DNA from: Virgibacillus sp. MSJ-26
Lineage (GTDB): Bacteria; Bacillota; Bacilli; Bacillales; Amphibacillaceae
DNA length: 64,000 nt
Assembly (NCBI RefSeq): GCF_018918075.1
Contig: NZ_JAHLPW010000010.1
Span: 62,001-126,000 of the forward strand
Direction: 5' to 3'
Of this stretch, positions 36,477 to 46,160 are shown in pieces. Each line of letters starts with the position of its first letter. Positions within the stretch are counted from its first letter, which is position 1. The translations under genes and the position numbers were made by a program. Below the pieces are notes generated by a model, which worked only from the letters and a program-made list of their open reading frames with translations, was not told where the DNA came from and searched no databases.

Positions 36477-37184
36477 TTAATCCAATAATCCAAGTTCTTT
36501 TTGCGTTGCTAAATCCATTTGACCGAGTGGATTTTCTTTGGTTGGTAATGTTTCGATAAAAGGAAAAAGTTCGTATTTGGCCACTTCATAGACGCGTCTT
36601 AATTCGGTAACGGGATCCTTGTGTTCGTCAACGCGTAAGTCCACGAGGGGGTAACTTTCCGTTGAAACGACTTTGAGGGCGGCAGACTGTTTTCCTCGTT
36701 TGTCACCACCAGCTGCTTGTCCTGCTTCTAGTGCTTGTAATAGTCGCTCAGATAATTTCAACTCGCTCGTCGCTTCGAAAATCCGTGCCATTTCCTTAAT
36801 GGTCTCTTCCCCCACTAACATATTACCTGCCGCAACAAAGCCATCTCCTTCTATATGTCCGTGCCAGCCAACGCATTTTTCGCCAGTGTAAGCCGCGGAT
36901 TGTCCTTCTTTATCAACAATCGCAAATTGTCTTATTTCAGGTTGTGGATCTTCAGACAGAATTCGTTCTTTCACAGCCTTTGCTGTTAACCCTTCCCCCA
37001 AATATTCCAGTCCATTGATACCGATGTAAGGATTGACAAATGACTGAGAAGCAACAGCTCCTACACCAGATTTTACATAGGGACAGAGCGCTCCTACAGC
37101 TGGTACTTTTGTTGATACGGCAATTCCAAATTGGCCTGTCCGTTCACACCTTGCTGTAATGGAAAATGTATTAAGTTCCAACAT
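36477..37184 (-). CDS. DUF1028 family protein (Ntn-hydrolase-like)
   Basis: A 235-residue protein with the DUF1028 start LNTFSITARCERTGQFGIAVSTKVPAVG and core FVNPYIGINGLEYL, then GYVAAGNMLVGEETI-like GFVAAGNMLVG. The family shares the Ntn-hydrolase/proteasome-like fold. A few members have a C-terminal peptidoglycan-binding domain, which is absent here. Function unknown. GGGGGAAG precedes the ATG. Confidence 0.88.
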   Translation of the reverse strand: MLELNTFSITARCERTGQFGIAVSTKVPAVGALCPYVKSGVGAVASQSFVNPYIGINGLEYLGEGLTAKAVKERILSEDPQPEIRQFAIVDKEGQSAAYTGEKCVGWHGHIEGDGFVAAGNMLVGEETIKEMARIFEATSELKLSERLLQALEAGQAAGGDKRGKQSAALKVVSTESYPLVDLRVDEHKDPVTELRRVYEVAKYELFPFIETLPTKENPLGQMDLATQKELGLLD

Positions 37185-37275
37185 ATCTAATCTTCCCCCG
37201 CTTTTATTGTTATAATTAAAATATACAGAAATCTCGATAGAAATTCAATTACTATTGGAAGTCATCCCCTCGATA

Positions 37276-37659
37276 CTAGCGATGCGGTTCCCACGTGATA
37301 ATACCTCCACGAACGTTGGCTAAGTTTGTAAACCCTTGCCTTTTCAATAATTTACACGCTTCATTGCCAGTGATGCCGCGTTGACTGATGACGACTATTT
37401 TTTTATCTTTTGATAATGTTCCTGTATCTTTTTTCAGTTCCTGAAGGGGAAAACTTTTAAATCCAAACACATGTAATCTATTAAATTGTTCGGCCGTCCG
37501 AACGTCTATATATTGATAATTATGTTTTTCCTTATTTTTTAGCATCGCTTTTAATTCAAGAACAGTAATTTGTTTCACACCACGTGGTGGCAATACATCT
37601 AATAACACGATGGCACCAAAACCAATTGACATGAACAAGACTAGTTGCTGAATATGCAT
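37276..37659 (-). CDS. membrane-anchored rhodanese-like protein lacking the catalytic Cys
   Basis: A 127-residue protein: an N-terminal membrane helix (about 1-22) and a rhodanese domain with YQYIDVRTAEQFNRLHVFG and NVRGGIITWEPHR. The active-site loop reads ISQRGITGNEA, with Ser where sulfurtransferases have the Cys of CRxGxR, so persulfide chemistry is unlikely. The ATG at 37659 has AAGGGGAC at proper distance and is chosen over one six codons upstream. It may be a binding or regulatory domain. Confidence 0.8.
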   Translation of the reverse strand: MHIQQLVLFMSIGFGAIVLLDVLPPRGVKQITVLELKAMLKNKEKHNYQYIDVRTAEQFNRLHVFGFKSFPLQELKKDTGTLSKDKKIVVISQRGITGNEACKLLKRQGFTNLANVRGGIITWEPHR

Positions 37660-37958
37660 TATAAAAGTCCCCTTCACATGTTTTCCTATAATATAACTCT
37701 ATACATAAACAGTTGTTCTAATCAAGTTTTCTCATCATTTACGGAGGAATGTAGAGCCGTAACGGGCTAAGGATGATGTTCTATTTATCATGCGACCTGG
37801 TCGTGATTAGTCTGTGTCACGTTTTGGATTTTATAAAATGATTTGGGGGTTGTAAGATAAGTGCCGACTATTAGACTATAAGTTGGTATTTTTGGTTAGA
37901 CTGAGAAAAATGGTAGATTTATTAATGGAATCATATTAATCTTAATCGGGGTGCTAGC
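37660..37958. other. divergent intergenic region
   Basis: About 300 bases between the rhodanese-like gene and the divergent UbiA-like gene. No gene, riboswitch or strong repeat was recognised. A short GCGACCTGGTCG dyad stands near 37792. Confidence 0.4.
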
Positions 37959-38882
37959 GTGATTAATCATTTTTCAATGTTTTTGAGCGGAGGATGGTCA
38001 TTACTTCGCTTAATCGCTGTTGTGTCATCCAGTGTGACAACTGTGATATCGAGTCTGCTTCCATTGTTATTGTATACTTCCTTCTCGACATCGAATTTTG
38101 TTTTCATGTTTTTCTTTTTGAGTGCTGGGGCAGTTGTTATCCATGGATTACTGACGCATCTATTTAATGACTATGCCGATTTTCTGTCTGGTACTGACGA
38201 GCATAGTCCAGCGATTTTATCAGGAGGGAGTCGTGTTATTCAAAAGGGGATTTTAAAGCCGGAAGTTGTGTGGCGGTTAGGAAGGTTGCTTGCTATCCTT
38301 TTACTCATGGCGGCTGTTTTGCTGGCTATTATAGGTCACGGTAAAATTTCATTATTAATTCTGGTTGGTGTTTGGGCGGCTGCGTCTTATTCTCTCTCTC
38401 CTTTAAGATTAAGTTATCGGCCTTTTTTAGGTGAATGGTTGAGTTTATTTCCTTCTATGTTTTTGCTAGGGCTTGCTGGCCCTTGGCTAATCATGGATGT
38501 CATTCCGATGTGGGCCGTTCAAAATGCGTTAATCAATGCGTTAGTTTGTATGGCTTGGGTGATGGTTCATCATATCCCAGATTTGGAAGCAGATCAAAAA
38601 GCTAAACCAATTAAGGTAACAACGGTTGTGTGGTTTGCTAAGAAATTCGGGGTGAACTTTGCATATTTTCCCGCTTTATTTTATTTAATGTTAGCGGGAT
38701 TGGTACCGATTTGGTTAGCTTTCACTCGTTTAACGGCTGCTTTCCTTTTAATCGTCTTGATCTCATTCGCCATTTATTTAGTCACGCATTTAGATATAAA
38801 AAATCATCACCAGGTTTCTAAGAGTGAAAAAGGATTACTGCTTATCGCTATGTTAATTGGGCTTGTATTAGGTATTTTTTAA
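37959..38882 (+). CDS. UbiA-family prenyltransferase-like membrane protein
   Basis: A 307-residue protein with eight or nine membrane helices. The first Asp-rich motif is NDYADFLSGTDE (about residue 69), and the second DLEADQKAKP (about 207), as in UbiA/MenA enzymes that join a prenyl chain to an aromatic ring. The divergence from MenA and the lack of neighbouring quinone genes leave the substrate open. A GTG start follows GGGGTG. A terminator is at 38912. Confidence 0.78.
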   Translation: MINHFSMFLSGGWSLLRLIAVVSSSVTTVISSLLPLLLYTSFSTSNFVFMFFFLSAGAVVIHGLLTHLFNDYADFLSGTDEHSPAILSGGSRVIQKGILKPEVVWRLGRLLAILLLMAAVLLAIIGHGKISLLILVGVWAAASYSLSPLRLSYRPFLGEWLSLFPSMFLLGLAGPWLIMDVIPMWAVQNALINALVCMAWVMVHHIPDLEADQKAKPIKVTTVVWFAKKFGVNFAYFPALFYLMLAGLVPIWLAFTRLTAAFLLIVLISFAIYLVTHLDIKNHHQVSKSEKGLLLIAMLIGLVLGIF

Positions 38883-38913
38883 ACGACTTGAAGTCTAGGG
38901 TTATATGTCATAA

Positions 38914-38941
38914 AAAAACACTTGCGTGTGCAAGTGTTTTA
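38914..38941. terminator. bidirectional terminator
   Basis: AAAACACTTG cgtgtg CAAGTGTTTT hairpin with A- and T-tracts. It overlaps the hisC stop and serves both convergent genes. Confidence 0.85.
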
Positions 38942-40045
38942 AATGTTTTCTAGTTCCATAATGTCTTTAATAGCCTCAATGAGATGATTATTTTGCTCAG
39001 GCGTGCCAACAGTGATACGTAGATGTGTTTTTAATCCCCACGGGGCGCATGGTCTCACGATAAGTCCTTTTTTCAATAAAGCTTCCATTAGCTCCCCTGC
39101 ATCTTGCTTTACATCAATAAACATAAAATTTGCATGAGTTCCAATCACATCAAATCCATAGTCGTTATATACTTTGCTTAATCTTTCTGTTTCACTAACA
39201 ATTTTCTCAAGAACTTTTTCACTGTAGGAAGGATTATCCAGGCTTGCTTCTGCTCCAGCAATGGCAATTCGGTTCACTTCAAATGTGGGACGAACAGCTT
39301 TTAGTGGAGCTAAAATTTCTTCATTACCTATCGCAAAGCCCACTCTGGTTCCGGCCAAGCCATGTAATTTTGAAAATGTTCTTAATGAGATGAGACGATG
39401 ATCTTCCTTAATCAACTCGACCCCTGTGCGATAATCTTTTTCAGTAATAAAGTCTATATATGCTTCATCTAGAATGACCAAAACATGTGAAGGAACTTTT
39501 TCTAAGAATGAAACAATTTGATCAGAATCCAAGATTGTTCCTGTTGGATTATTTGGATTACAAATATAAACCAATTTCGTATTTTCTGTGATGGCTTCTT
39601 CAATAGCATCAAGGTCATAAACAAAATCATCTGTTAAAGGAACCTCCACTGGAATGCCCCCCATTGAAAGTGTCGATTCTCGGTAACTCATAAATGTTGG
39701 CATACCATAGATGACTTCATCACCTTTATTAATAAATGCATGACCAATCAATGTGATTAGATGATCTGCTCCATTTCCAATAACAAATTGTTCTGGAGAT
39801 AAATCATGTCGAGTTGCTAATTTTTCACGTAAATTTCTACATGTCGGTTCAGGATATAACCAACTTTTATGTACAGCCTCTTTCATGGCATCTACTGCTT
39901 TTGGTGACGGACCATATGGACTTTCATTTGATGCAAGTCGAGTAATATCGGTAATTCCATATTCTCGCTTCACGTCTTCAATTGGTTTGCCCGGAACGTA
40001 AGGTGTTAATTGATCAATTTCTTTTCTCCATAGATTCTTGGCCAT
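38939..40045 (-). CDS. hisC: histidinol-phosphate aminotransferase family protein
   Basis: A 368-residue class-I PLP aminotransferase beginning near LTPYVPGKPIEDVKREYG with NPNNPTG (about 161) and the PLP-lysine in RTFSKLHGLAGTRVGF (about 215). HisC makes histidinol phosphate in histidine synthesis, and some Firmicutes use the same enzyme for tyrosine and phenylalanine. It is not near other his genes. The frame extends 57 codons upstream, but the ATG at 40045 follows AAAGGGAGG and is clearly right. Confidence 0.9.
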   Translation of the reverse strand: MAKNLWRKEIDQLTPYVPGKPIEDVKREYGITDITRLASNESPYGPSPKAVDAMKEAVHKSWLYPEPTCRNLREKLATRHDLSPEQFVIGNGADHLITLIGHAFINKGDEVIYGMPTFMSYRESTLSMGGIPVEVPLTDDFVYDLDAIEEAITENTKLVYICNPNNPTGTILDSDQIVSFLEKVPSHVLVILDEAYIDFITEKDYRTGVELIKEDHRLISLRTFSKLHGLAGTRVGFAIGNEEILAPLKAVRPTFEVNRIAIAGAEASLDNPSYSEKVLEKIVSETERLSKVYNDYGFDVIGTHANFMFIDVKQDAGELMEALLKKGLIVRPCAPWGLKTHLRITVGTPEQNNHLIEAIKDIMELENI

Positions 40046-40315
40046 TTTAAATCCTCCCTTTATAACCCCTAGTTCTATACTTCTTATCTGAAAAGAATCA
40101 ATAGATAATATTTTATAGATAATTCTATTATAAAGGCTATACGTATAACTTAACAGAGGAAACTTACTTTTATCTATTTCACCTCGAATTAATGTCAACT
40201 GGACATATTCGTACACTTATAATATTACCCAGGCAACCTCACCTGGTTGAAAACTAACACCGACGACTATCCCGCATATAATACATAAAAAGTAAAACGT
40301 TAGGAGCGATTTTAG

Positions 40316-40801
40316 ATGGTACAGTTTATGGCGTTCAATGGAAGGATCATCCAGATTGAGGAAATGCGGAGTCAAGAATATGGAGAAGGTTGCGTTAAAA
40401 TGGTGTCTTTACAGAATGAAGAGGGGATGCAAGTTAATTTTATTTTGAGCCCATCTACTTATGTATTGAATCAGGCAATGCTCGTTGTTGGAGACAGAGT
40501 GACTGGGTATTATGATGCAAATGCACCCGCTATTATGATTTTTCCACCCCAATATCCAGCGTTAGTTATGATTAAAGAGCGTGACGACCAAAATGTCAAA
40601 GTGAGTTATTTTGATAGAAACCTCGTCAGTCAAGATAATCAGTTAAAATTAAACATGTCACCAAATACACCGATGTTCACTGCAAACGGGCAAGCTTATA
40701 GTGGTAGTCCAATCAATCGAGATCTGATTGTTGTTTACGGCGCCTCTACGAAAAGTATTCCTGCGCAAACAACGCCTTCTTATATTGTGGTATTGTGTTA
40801 G
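40316..40801 (+). CDS. conserved hypothetical protein, beta-rich
   Basis: A 161-residue protein without signal peptide or membrane helix. Alternating hydrophobic residues and phrases such as GDRVTGYYDANAPAIMIFPPQYPALVMI suggest an OB- or beta-barrel-like fold. I do not recognise a characterised family. TTAGGAGCG precedes the ATG. Single gene with a terminator at 40838-40872. Confidence 0.7.
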   Translation: MVQFMAFNGRIIQIEEMRSQEYGEGCVKMVSLQNEEGMQVNFILSPSTYVLNQAMLVVGDRVTGYYDANAPAIMIFPPQYPALVMIKERDDQNVKVSYFDRNLVSQDNQLKLNMSPNTPMFTANGQAYSGSPINRDLIVVYGASTKSIPAQTTPSYIVVLC

Positions 40802-40837
40802 CTTATATTTTATTGAATTTTAGTTGAGATAAAAAGA

Positions 40838-40872
40838 AGCGGTATTGTCGTACGACAGACAATACCGCTTAA
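40838..40872. terminator. bidirectional terminator
   Basis: AAGCGGTATTGTC...GACAATACCGCTT, 13-base perfect arms, between convergent genes. Confidence 0.85.
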
Positions 40873-40886
40873 TTACGGCGTAATCA

Positions 40887-42323
40887 TTATTCTTTATTAA
40901 AAATAATCTCGACGCGACGATTTCTTTTTCTACCTTCTTCATCTTCATTGGACTCTACAGGTTTGGTTTGTCCAAAACCCTCTTTAGTCATATTAAGATG
41001 TTTTAAATCACCATGTTTTGTTAAATATTCCTCTACGGAAGCTGCTCTTTCTTCAGATAAATTTAAATTATAATTCGGTTCGCCTTCATTATCTGTATGA
41101 CCATGGATTTGGATGTCTTCCCCCTCGTCAAGGCCTTCTAAAATTGCAATGACGTCATCCAATGTATTTTTTGCTTCGCCTTTCAAATCACTTTTATCAA
41201 AATCAAATAAAACATCGTCAGGCACTTGGATTTTTAGTTCGCCATCGTCTTCTGTAATTAAAGAATCCTCTGGTGTATCTATATCCATGCCTTCGTTGTC
41301 TATTGTAATTAATATTTCTTGGTGGTCATCGACTTCCTTAACGATATCACCTGTTAAATGCTCAAAATCTTCACCATATGTTTTATGAATTTCTTTTTTT
41401 GTACGGTGTGAGCGAACTGGCGCACCTTGAATCTCGATATATCCGTCGCTTGTGATAGATTCATATTTAACCGGTAATACAAATGTTCCATCTGGCTCTA
41501 CAAACATTTCTGTTGCCCATTCTTGAGCAAATGTAGCATCGGCATCTTCAAAATATCTACCTTGTAACACCAGTCCTTCTAATAAGTTAGATTTACCTTT
41601 TACGTATAAATAACGATGATCATTATCAACAATTTCTACGTCCATCCAAACTTCTATGTTCCCGTAATCATCAGGTAAAGGCTCTCTTTCCGGTGTTTCA
41701 ATAGTAAATGTTGTTTGTTCATCTCCTACTTGAAAGTACACCGGGATATATAATCTTTGATCGGGGGGACCAACACTGTCAAATTGATAAACGAATGGTC
41801 CTGTGAATTTCTCTCCTTGCTTCCCGTAGGCTTCGACAACATTTTCTTGAAAAGTGCTACCTTTAATTTCAATTTTAACTTCAACTTGTTCCCCATTATA
41901 TTTTTCAAAAAAGTCGTCATCAAGAGGATAGTCAATAGTAACTGTCCCATCACTTTTAATTTCTCCATTTTCAGAACCTGCTGTGCCTATTGGGCTACTG
42001 AGTTCCCCATACGCTTTACTCATATTAACCTCGACAACTGTATTTTCCACTAAATTCGTATCTAATTCAACACGAACAATATTTTCATCTTCTATAACAG
42101 TAACCTGCCCCTCAATCATTTGCTCTTCATCTTCTGAGTCTGATTTTTCCTCCTCTTGTTCTTCATCTTCTCCGTCCGCTTCGGTTTCCACGACTTCTTC
42201 CTCTCCTGGTTCCTCATCTCTTTCTGGTTCTGTCTTTCCTTCCGCTTCGTCTTCAGAGGAGCATCCGATCATGATTGCTAGAATGAATACTATTAAAAAT
42301 GATAATAGCTTTTTTTTAGGCAT
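40887..42323 (-). CDS. OmpA-domain lipoprotein
   Basis: A 478-residue lipoprotein. The lipobox is IMIGC, followed by a highly acidic Glu/Asp linker (about 25-75), beta-rich central domains (75-355), and a C-terminal OmpA/MotB domain (about 365-478: FDFDKSDLKGEAKNTL, HGHTDNEGEPNYNLNLSEERA, GRKRNRRVEI) that binds peptidoglycan. It probably tethers the membrane to the wall. The ATG with GGAGG upstream at 42323 is chosen over one four codons earlier. Acidic bias fits a salt-adapted host. Confidence 0.88.
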   Translation of the reverse strand: MPKKKLLSFLIVFILAIMIGCSSEDEAEGKTEPERDEEPGEEEVVETEADGEDEEQEEEKSDSEDEEQMIEGQVTVIEDENIVRVELDTNLVENTVVEVNMSKAYGELSSPIGTAGSENGEIKSDGTVTIDYPLDDDFFEKYNGEQVEVKIEIKGSTFQENVVEAYGKQGEKFTGPFVYQFDSVGPPDQRLYIPVYFQVGDEQTTFTIETPEREPLPDDYGNIEVWMDVEIVDNDHRYLYVKGKSNLLEGLVLQGRYFEDADATFAQEWATEMFVEPDGTFVLPVKYESITSDGYIEIQGAPVRSHRTKKEIHKTYGEDFEHLTGDIVKEVDDHQEILITIDNEGMDIDTPEDSLITEDDGELKIQVPDDVLFDFDKSDLKGEAKNTLDDVIAILEGLDEGEDIQIHGHTDNEGEPNYNLNLSEERAASVEEYLTKHGDLKHLNMTKEGFGQTKPVESNEDEEGRKRNRRVEIIFNKE

Positions 42324-42633
42324 ATATACCTCCACATTGTACTTTGATGAAATTTTTAGAATTTATTTATAATTTTTATATTAGCATATACGTTTTTTAC
42401 TAACAATGTGTCTTTTAGCCTAGTTATACTAGCCTGCTCAGCGCTAAACCTACTATTATTCCGGCTTTGAGTTCTGTTTTTCTTAGTAAAATCCCTCTCT
42501 TGCTATACGTTATCAGTTGTAGTTCATAAATAAGCATTTTGGACATACACTTGGTTTTAATACTAAATTTTCAATCCATTTTGTCATCTACCGCATGAAA
42601 TATCTGATTTTTATAACTTTTACGAAAACAAAA

Positions 42634-42662
42634 TTGACTTTAACACTTTAAAGTATTATAAT
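42634..42662 (+). promoter_or_regulatory. sigma-A promoter of the APC permease gene
   Basis: TTGACT (42634-42639), 17-base spacer, TATAAT (42657-42662), 40 bases upstream of the ATG. The rest of the 378-base gap (42324-42633) shows nothing recognisable. Confidence 0.75.
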
Positions 42663-42701
42663 CTTGAAAATATAATTTTTAAGTAAAGGAGATGATGATT
42701 A

Positions 42702-44060
42702 ATGTTAAAAGGAAACAAAGGAACGTCGATTAGTCAATTTGGCTATAAGGAAGAATTAAGTCGTTCCCTTTCATTCAAGGATTTACTGATTTATGGACTT
42801 ATTTTTATGGTACCAATTGCTCCGTTTGGTATATACGGGGAGGTCATGCTTGAATCTCAAGGGATGGTTGCTTTAGCCTATCTGATTGGGATGGTTGGAA
42901 TGGTTTTTACTGCTTTAAGTTATGCTAGAATGTCGGAAGCATTTCCAATGTCAGGGTCGGTATATTCATATGCTGGTCGAGGCATAAACCAGTATGTTGG
43001 TTTCGTTGCCGGTTGGGCAATTCTACTCGACTATATACTCGTTCCTGCCTTACTTTATGTAGTCAGTGCTACAGCTCTAACAGGTATGTGGCCTGCCATT
43101 CCGGGATGGGTTTGGCTTGTGCTCTTTATTTTAATTAATACAGTCATTAACTATTTCGGAATTGAGTTTACTGCTAGAACGAACATTATCTTTTTGATTT
43201 TTGAATTAGCAGTTCTTGTTATTTTCTTGGTCGTGGGAATTTCTGCGATTGCTAAAGGGGTTAATGGCGCGACATTTTCTTTTGATCCTCTCTATAACCC
43301 TGATACGTTTAGTATGAAAGTTGTCATGGGAGCTGTGTCAATCGCGGTACTCAGTTTCTTAGGTTTCGATGCCATCTCCACCCTCTCCGAAGAATCAGCA
43401 GATGGACCAAAAGCAATCGGTAAAGCAACGATTTGGTCTTTACTTATTGTTGGTGTCCTCTTTATGGTGCAGACATGGGTCGCAGCCTTAATTTATCCTG
43501 ATTTTAATAGTTTTGATGATATAGGGACGGCTTTCTATGAAACAGCTGAAATGGCGGGTGGGCCGTGGCTCGGTGTTCTGACAGCTATCGCAACTGCGCT
43601 TGCTTGGGGGATTGCGGATGCTCTTGTTGCACAAGTGGCCATTTCTAGAGTTCTATTCAGTATGGGACGTGACCGAAAACTCCCGAAATTCTTGGCAAAA
43701 GTCCATCCCAAATACAAGACGCCATATACAAGTATCATCTTTGTTGCCTTTGTTTCACTAGGTGTCGGACTATTTTTCATGGGCGATATTGGGATTTTAT
43801 CGTCATTCATTAACTTTGGTGCTTTAACAGCATTCCTGTTTTTACATGTATCCGTCTTTTCCCATTATATCGTCAAAAACAAAAGTAAAAATTACTGGAA
43901 ATATCTCGTCTTGCCACTCATTGGCTTTATCATCATCGCTTACGTTTGGATTAACTTAGCAACCGAAGCGAAAACTCTTGGATTAGCCTGGCTTGCGATT
44001 GGTATTGTTGTCGCTATTTACTTTGCAATTAAGAAGAAAGATGCATCCATTGACATGTGA
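42702..44060 (+). CDS. APC-superfamily amino-acid permease
   Basis: A 452-residue permease with 12 membrane helices, the APC start DLLIYGLIFMVPIAPFGIYG and ARMSEAFPMSGSVYSYAGRGI near 65-85, plus DAISTLSEESADGPKAIGKA near 228. It probably imports an amino acid or amine by proton symport. AAAGGAGATG precedes the start. The acetamidase-family gene lies 290 bases downstream across a repeat element, so joint function is possible but not shown. Confidence 0.9.
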   Translation: MLKGNKGTSISQFGYKEELSRSLSFKDLLIYGLIFMVPIAPFGIYGEVMLESQGMVALAYLIGMVGMVFTALSYARMSEAFPMSGSVYSYAGRGINQYVGFVAGWAILLDYILVPALLYVVSATALTGMWPAIPGWVWLVLFILINTVINYFGIEFTARTNIIFLIFELAVLVIFLVVGISAIAKGVNGATFSFDPLYNPDTFSMKVVMGAVSIAVLSFLGFDAISTLSEESADGPKAIGKATIWSLLIVGVLFMVQTWVAALIYPDFNSFDDIGTAFYETAEMAGGPWLGVLTAIATALAWGIADALVAQVAISRVLFSMGRDRKLPKFLAKVHPKYKTPYTSIIFVAFVSLGVGLFFMGDIGILSSFINFGALTAFLFLHVSVFSHYIVKNKSKNYWKYLVLPLIGFIIIAYVWINLATEAKTLGLAWLAIGIVVAIYFAIKKKDASIDM

Positions 44061-44157
44061 TAAACCTAAAGTATACTAAATATTAATACTTTTTTAATAT
44101 AAATAAAGGGATTTCGGTGTTTTTTATGTGTAGTTTATAAAACAGACACTTTTACTA

Positions 44158-44296
44158 GCGAATGGAATATGCGAGACTCCAGTGGGAGCTAAGGCCTAAC
44201 GCGCCCCCGAAATGTAGCATTCGGAGGCTCATTAGCAAAGAAGAATGAAACCCAATTCTTCCTAGCCCACGGAAAGCGAGTATATTCCATGAGCGG
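44158..44296. repeat. MITE-like intergenic element bounded by inverted repeats
   Basis: ATGGAATAT (44162-44170) and ATATTCCAT (44282-44290) bound about 129 bases with further internal pairing (CTCC/GGGAG, GGAAAGCGAG). The G+C-rich interior contrasts with its flanks. Elements with a GCGAGACTCC-GTGGGAGCTAAGGC start and GGAAAGCGAGTATATTCC end are dispersed in Bacillaceae genomes. It contains no credible gene. Confidence 0.65.
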
Positions 44297-44352
44297 CATT
44301 TTAAACTTTCTACACCTTTTTCCGAATTCCCAAATAAAAGGAGCGTATTGAA

Positions 44353-45309
44353 ATGACAATTCACCATCACCAACATCCTTATATGACCATTCATGACTTT
44401 GACTCACACAGCCATATCGGTTGGGATAATTCTATCAAACCAATTGCTGAAGTCGATTCCCAGCAAAAACTAACCTATCAAATTACTGAAGCATCAGGCG
44501 GACAGTTTACAAAACATTCAACGAAAAAAGATGTTGAAACGCTTGATTTTGGTAGAATTAACCCTGTTGCTGGTCCTGTTTACGTGAAAGGCGCGGAACC
44601 TGGCGATACGTTAGAAATTGAAATGCTAGATTTTTCTCAACTTGACTGGGGATGGACTGCTCTTATTCCTGGTTTCGGTTTACTGACCGATGAATTTAAG
44701 GAACCAGCTATTAAAACATTTGATTTAACTAAGAAAAATACGGTTGAATTTTTAGATGGGATTAATTTATTTATGAAACCATTTCCGGGTACAGTTGGTG
44801 TGGCATTACCTGAGGCAGGCAATCACAGTGTTGTGCCACCTCGCAAAAATGGTGGAAATGTTGATATTCGCCACCTCACACGCGGAGCAAAACTCTATCT
44901 ACCGGTTTGGGTTGAAGGTGCTCTGTTCTCAATCGGGGATACCCATGCCGCACAAGGTGATGGTGAAGTTTGTGGAACAGCGATTGAAGCGTCCATGGAA
45001 ACAACGATTCGCTTCAAGCTGCATAAAGGAAAATCTATCGCTGAACCTCGTTATGAAATTCCAGGACCACCTACCCCTGAAGCGGATAGTAAAGGTTATT
45101 ATGTAACAACAGGTCACGGGGAAGATATTTATAAAGCGTCTCAAAATGCCATCCGTTATATGATTGAGCACTTAATGGATACTTATAAAATGTCAGAAGT
45201 TGAAGCATATATGCTTTGTAGTGTAGCTGTTGATTTGCGGATTAGTGAAATTGTCAATATGCCGAATTGTCTCGTGTCTGCCTTTTTACCGAATTCGATT
45301 TTTAGTTAG
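44353..45309 (+). CDS. acetamidase/formamidase family protein
   Basis: A 318-residue FmdA/AmdA-family protein with GRINPVAGPVYVKGAEPGDTLEIEM (about 76-100), RKNGGNVDIRHL (about 165) and the Asp/His-rich GDTHAAQGDGEVCGTAIE (about 196-213), which form the metal site. Members hydrolyse formamide or acetamide to ammonia and acid. An AAAGGAG ribosome binding site supports the ATG. A strong terminator follows. The APC permease upstream could supply an amide, by context only. Confidence 0.9.
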   Translation: MTIHHHQHPYMTIHDFDSHSHIGWDNSIKPIAEVDSQQKLTYQITEASGGQFTKHSTKKDVETLDFGRINPVAGPVYVKGAEPGDTLEIEMLDFSQLDWGWTALIPGFGLLTDEFKEPAIKTFDLTKKNTVEFLDGINLFMKPFPGTVGVALPEAGNHSVVPPRKNGGNVDIRHLTRGAKLYLPVWVEGALFSIGDTHAAQGDGEVCGTAIEASMETTIRFKLHKGKSIAEPRYEIPGPPTPEADSKGYYVTTGHGEDIYKASQNAIRYMIEHLMDTYKMSEVEAYMLCSVAVDLRISEIVNMPNCLVSAFLPNSIFS

Positions 45310-45317
45310 AGATGTGA

Positions 45318-45361
45318 AGAAAGAGGTTCCGCTCCTTTTATTGGATGGAACCTCTTTTTTT
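45318..45361 (+). terminator. terminator of the acetamidase-family gene
   Basis: AAGAGGTTCC...GGAACCTCTT followed by seven T, starting 9 bases past the stop codon. Confidence 0.9.
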
Positions 45362-45530
45362 ATGACTACTTCATGAGGAGATTTTACATTTGCAAAGCTA
45401 TAAATGACATAATTGCTGCTTTTTCCGATATATGTGGTCTTCCTACTAATACAAATCTTTTAATGGAAATACCGTTTAAAATCAATCGCTAGCAAAAAAC
45501 GGCTCCTGACACTCTTCATTATTCAGTCTC

Positions 45531-46160
45531 CTAAAACGGAAATAAAAATGCCGAAATGACTGCATAGCCTAGGAAAATCGCAACACTTACTCCTACACCA
45601 CCCCAGCTTGGTCCACCGTTTTCCCTAATATACGACTCGGCATTTTCACCTTGTTCTTCTTCAATTCTATTTACTTGGCGGTTGACATGTTCTTTATAAA
45701 GATTATTCCCACTTAAGCCAAGAACGACGCTGACAACCAAACCTATGTTTGTTGTACTATCCAAGTCAACTCCAGTTACAAGTGAGACAATATCAAGCGC
45801 AAAATAGATACCTACAATAATAAAAACTGTGCGATACATTTTGCGGTAACCTAGCCAAAAGAACGTTAAGAAAAAAGCTGGCCAGTTCCAACTAATATTT
45901 TTACCCTTTTTCCACTTCGCCCTATAGTAATCAATTTTGTCTCCTACATATAAACTGATTAAATGTTGAAAAGGCTCCTCAACATCTGATGATTCATGTT
46001 CCTGATTAGGTTCTATTCCTTCCCCTGTCCCATTTACCACGTCATTAAGTTCATTTTCCCGTACATCTTCAGCCTGATTACCATTCGTTAGTTTTTCTCC
46101 ACATACATTACAAAACTCCGCATCCGCGCTTTGCTCTGCTCCACATTTTTTACAATTCAA
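45531..46160 (-). CDS. zinc-ribbon membrane protein (DUF2628-like)
   Basis: A 209-residue protein. A double-CxxC zinc ribbon (CKKCGAEQSADAEFCNVCGE) opens it, followed by an acidic linker, then NWPAFFLTFFWLGYRKMY and three membrane helices as in DUF2628. The start is a TTG at 46160 with a perfect GGAGGTGA in front. An in-frame ATG 30 codons upstream lacks a ribosome binding site. Function unknown. It is divergent from the YitT gene. Confidence 0.78.
   Translation of the reverse strand: MNCKKCGAEQSADAEFCNVCGEKLTNGNQAEDVRENELNDVVNGTGEGIEPNQEHESSDVEEPFQHLISLYVGDKIDYYRAKWKKGKNISWNWPAFFLTFFWLGYRKMYRTVFIIVGIYFALDIVSLVTGVDLDSTTNIGLVVSVVLGLSGNNLYKEHVNRQVNRIEEEQGENAESYIRENGGPSWGGVGVSVAIFLGYAVISAFLFPF

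Noticed and set aside
40046..40216. 57-codon extension of the hisC-type gene
   Set aside because: No homology-like sequence and no ribosome binding site, while the ATG at 40045 has AAAGGGAGG.
40046..40315. T-box leader upstream of the hisC-type gene
   Set aside because: No GGTGG box or specifier-type stem was found in the 270 bases between the divergent genes.
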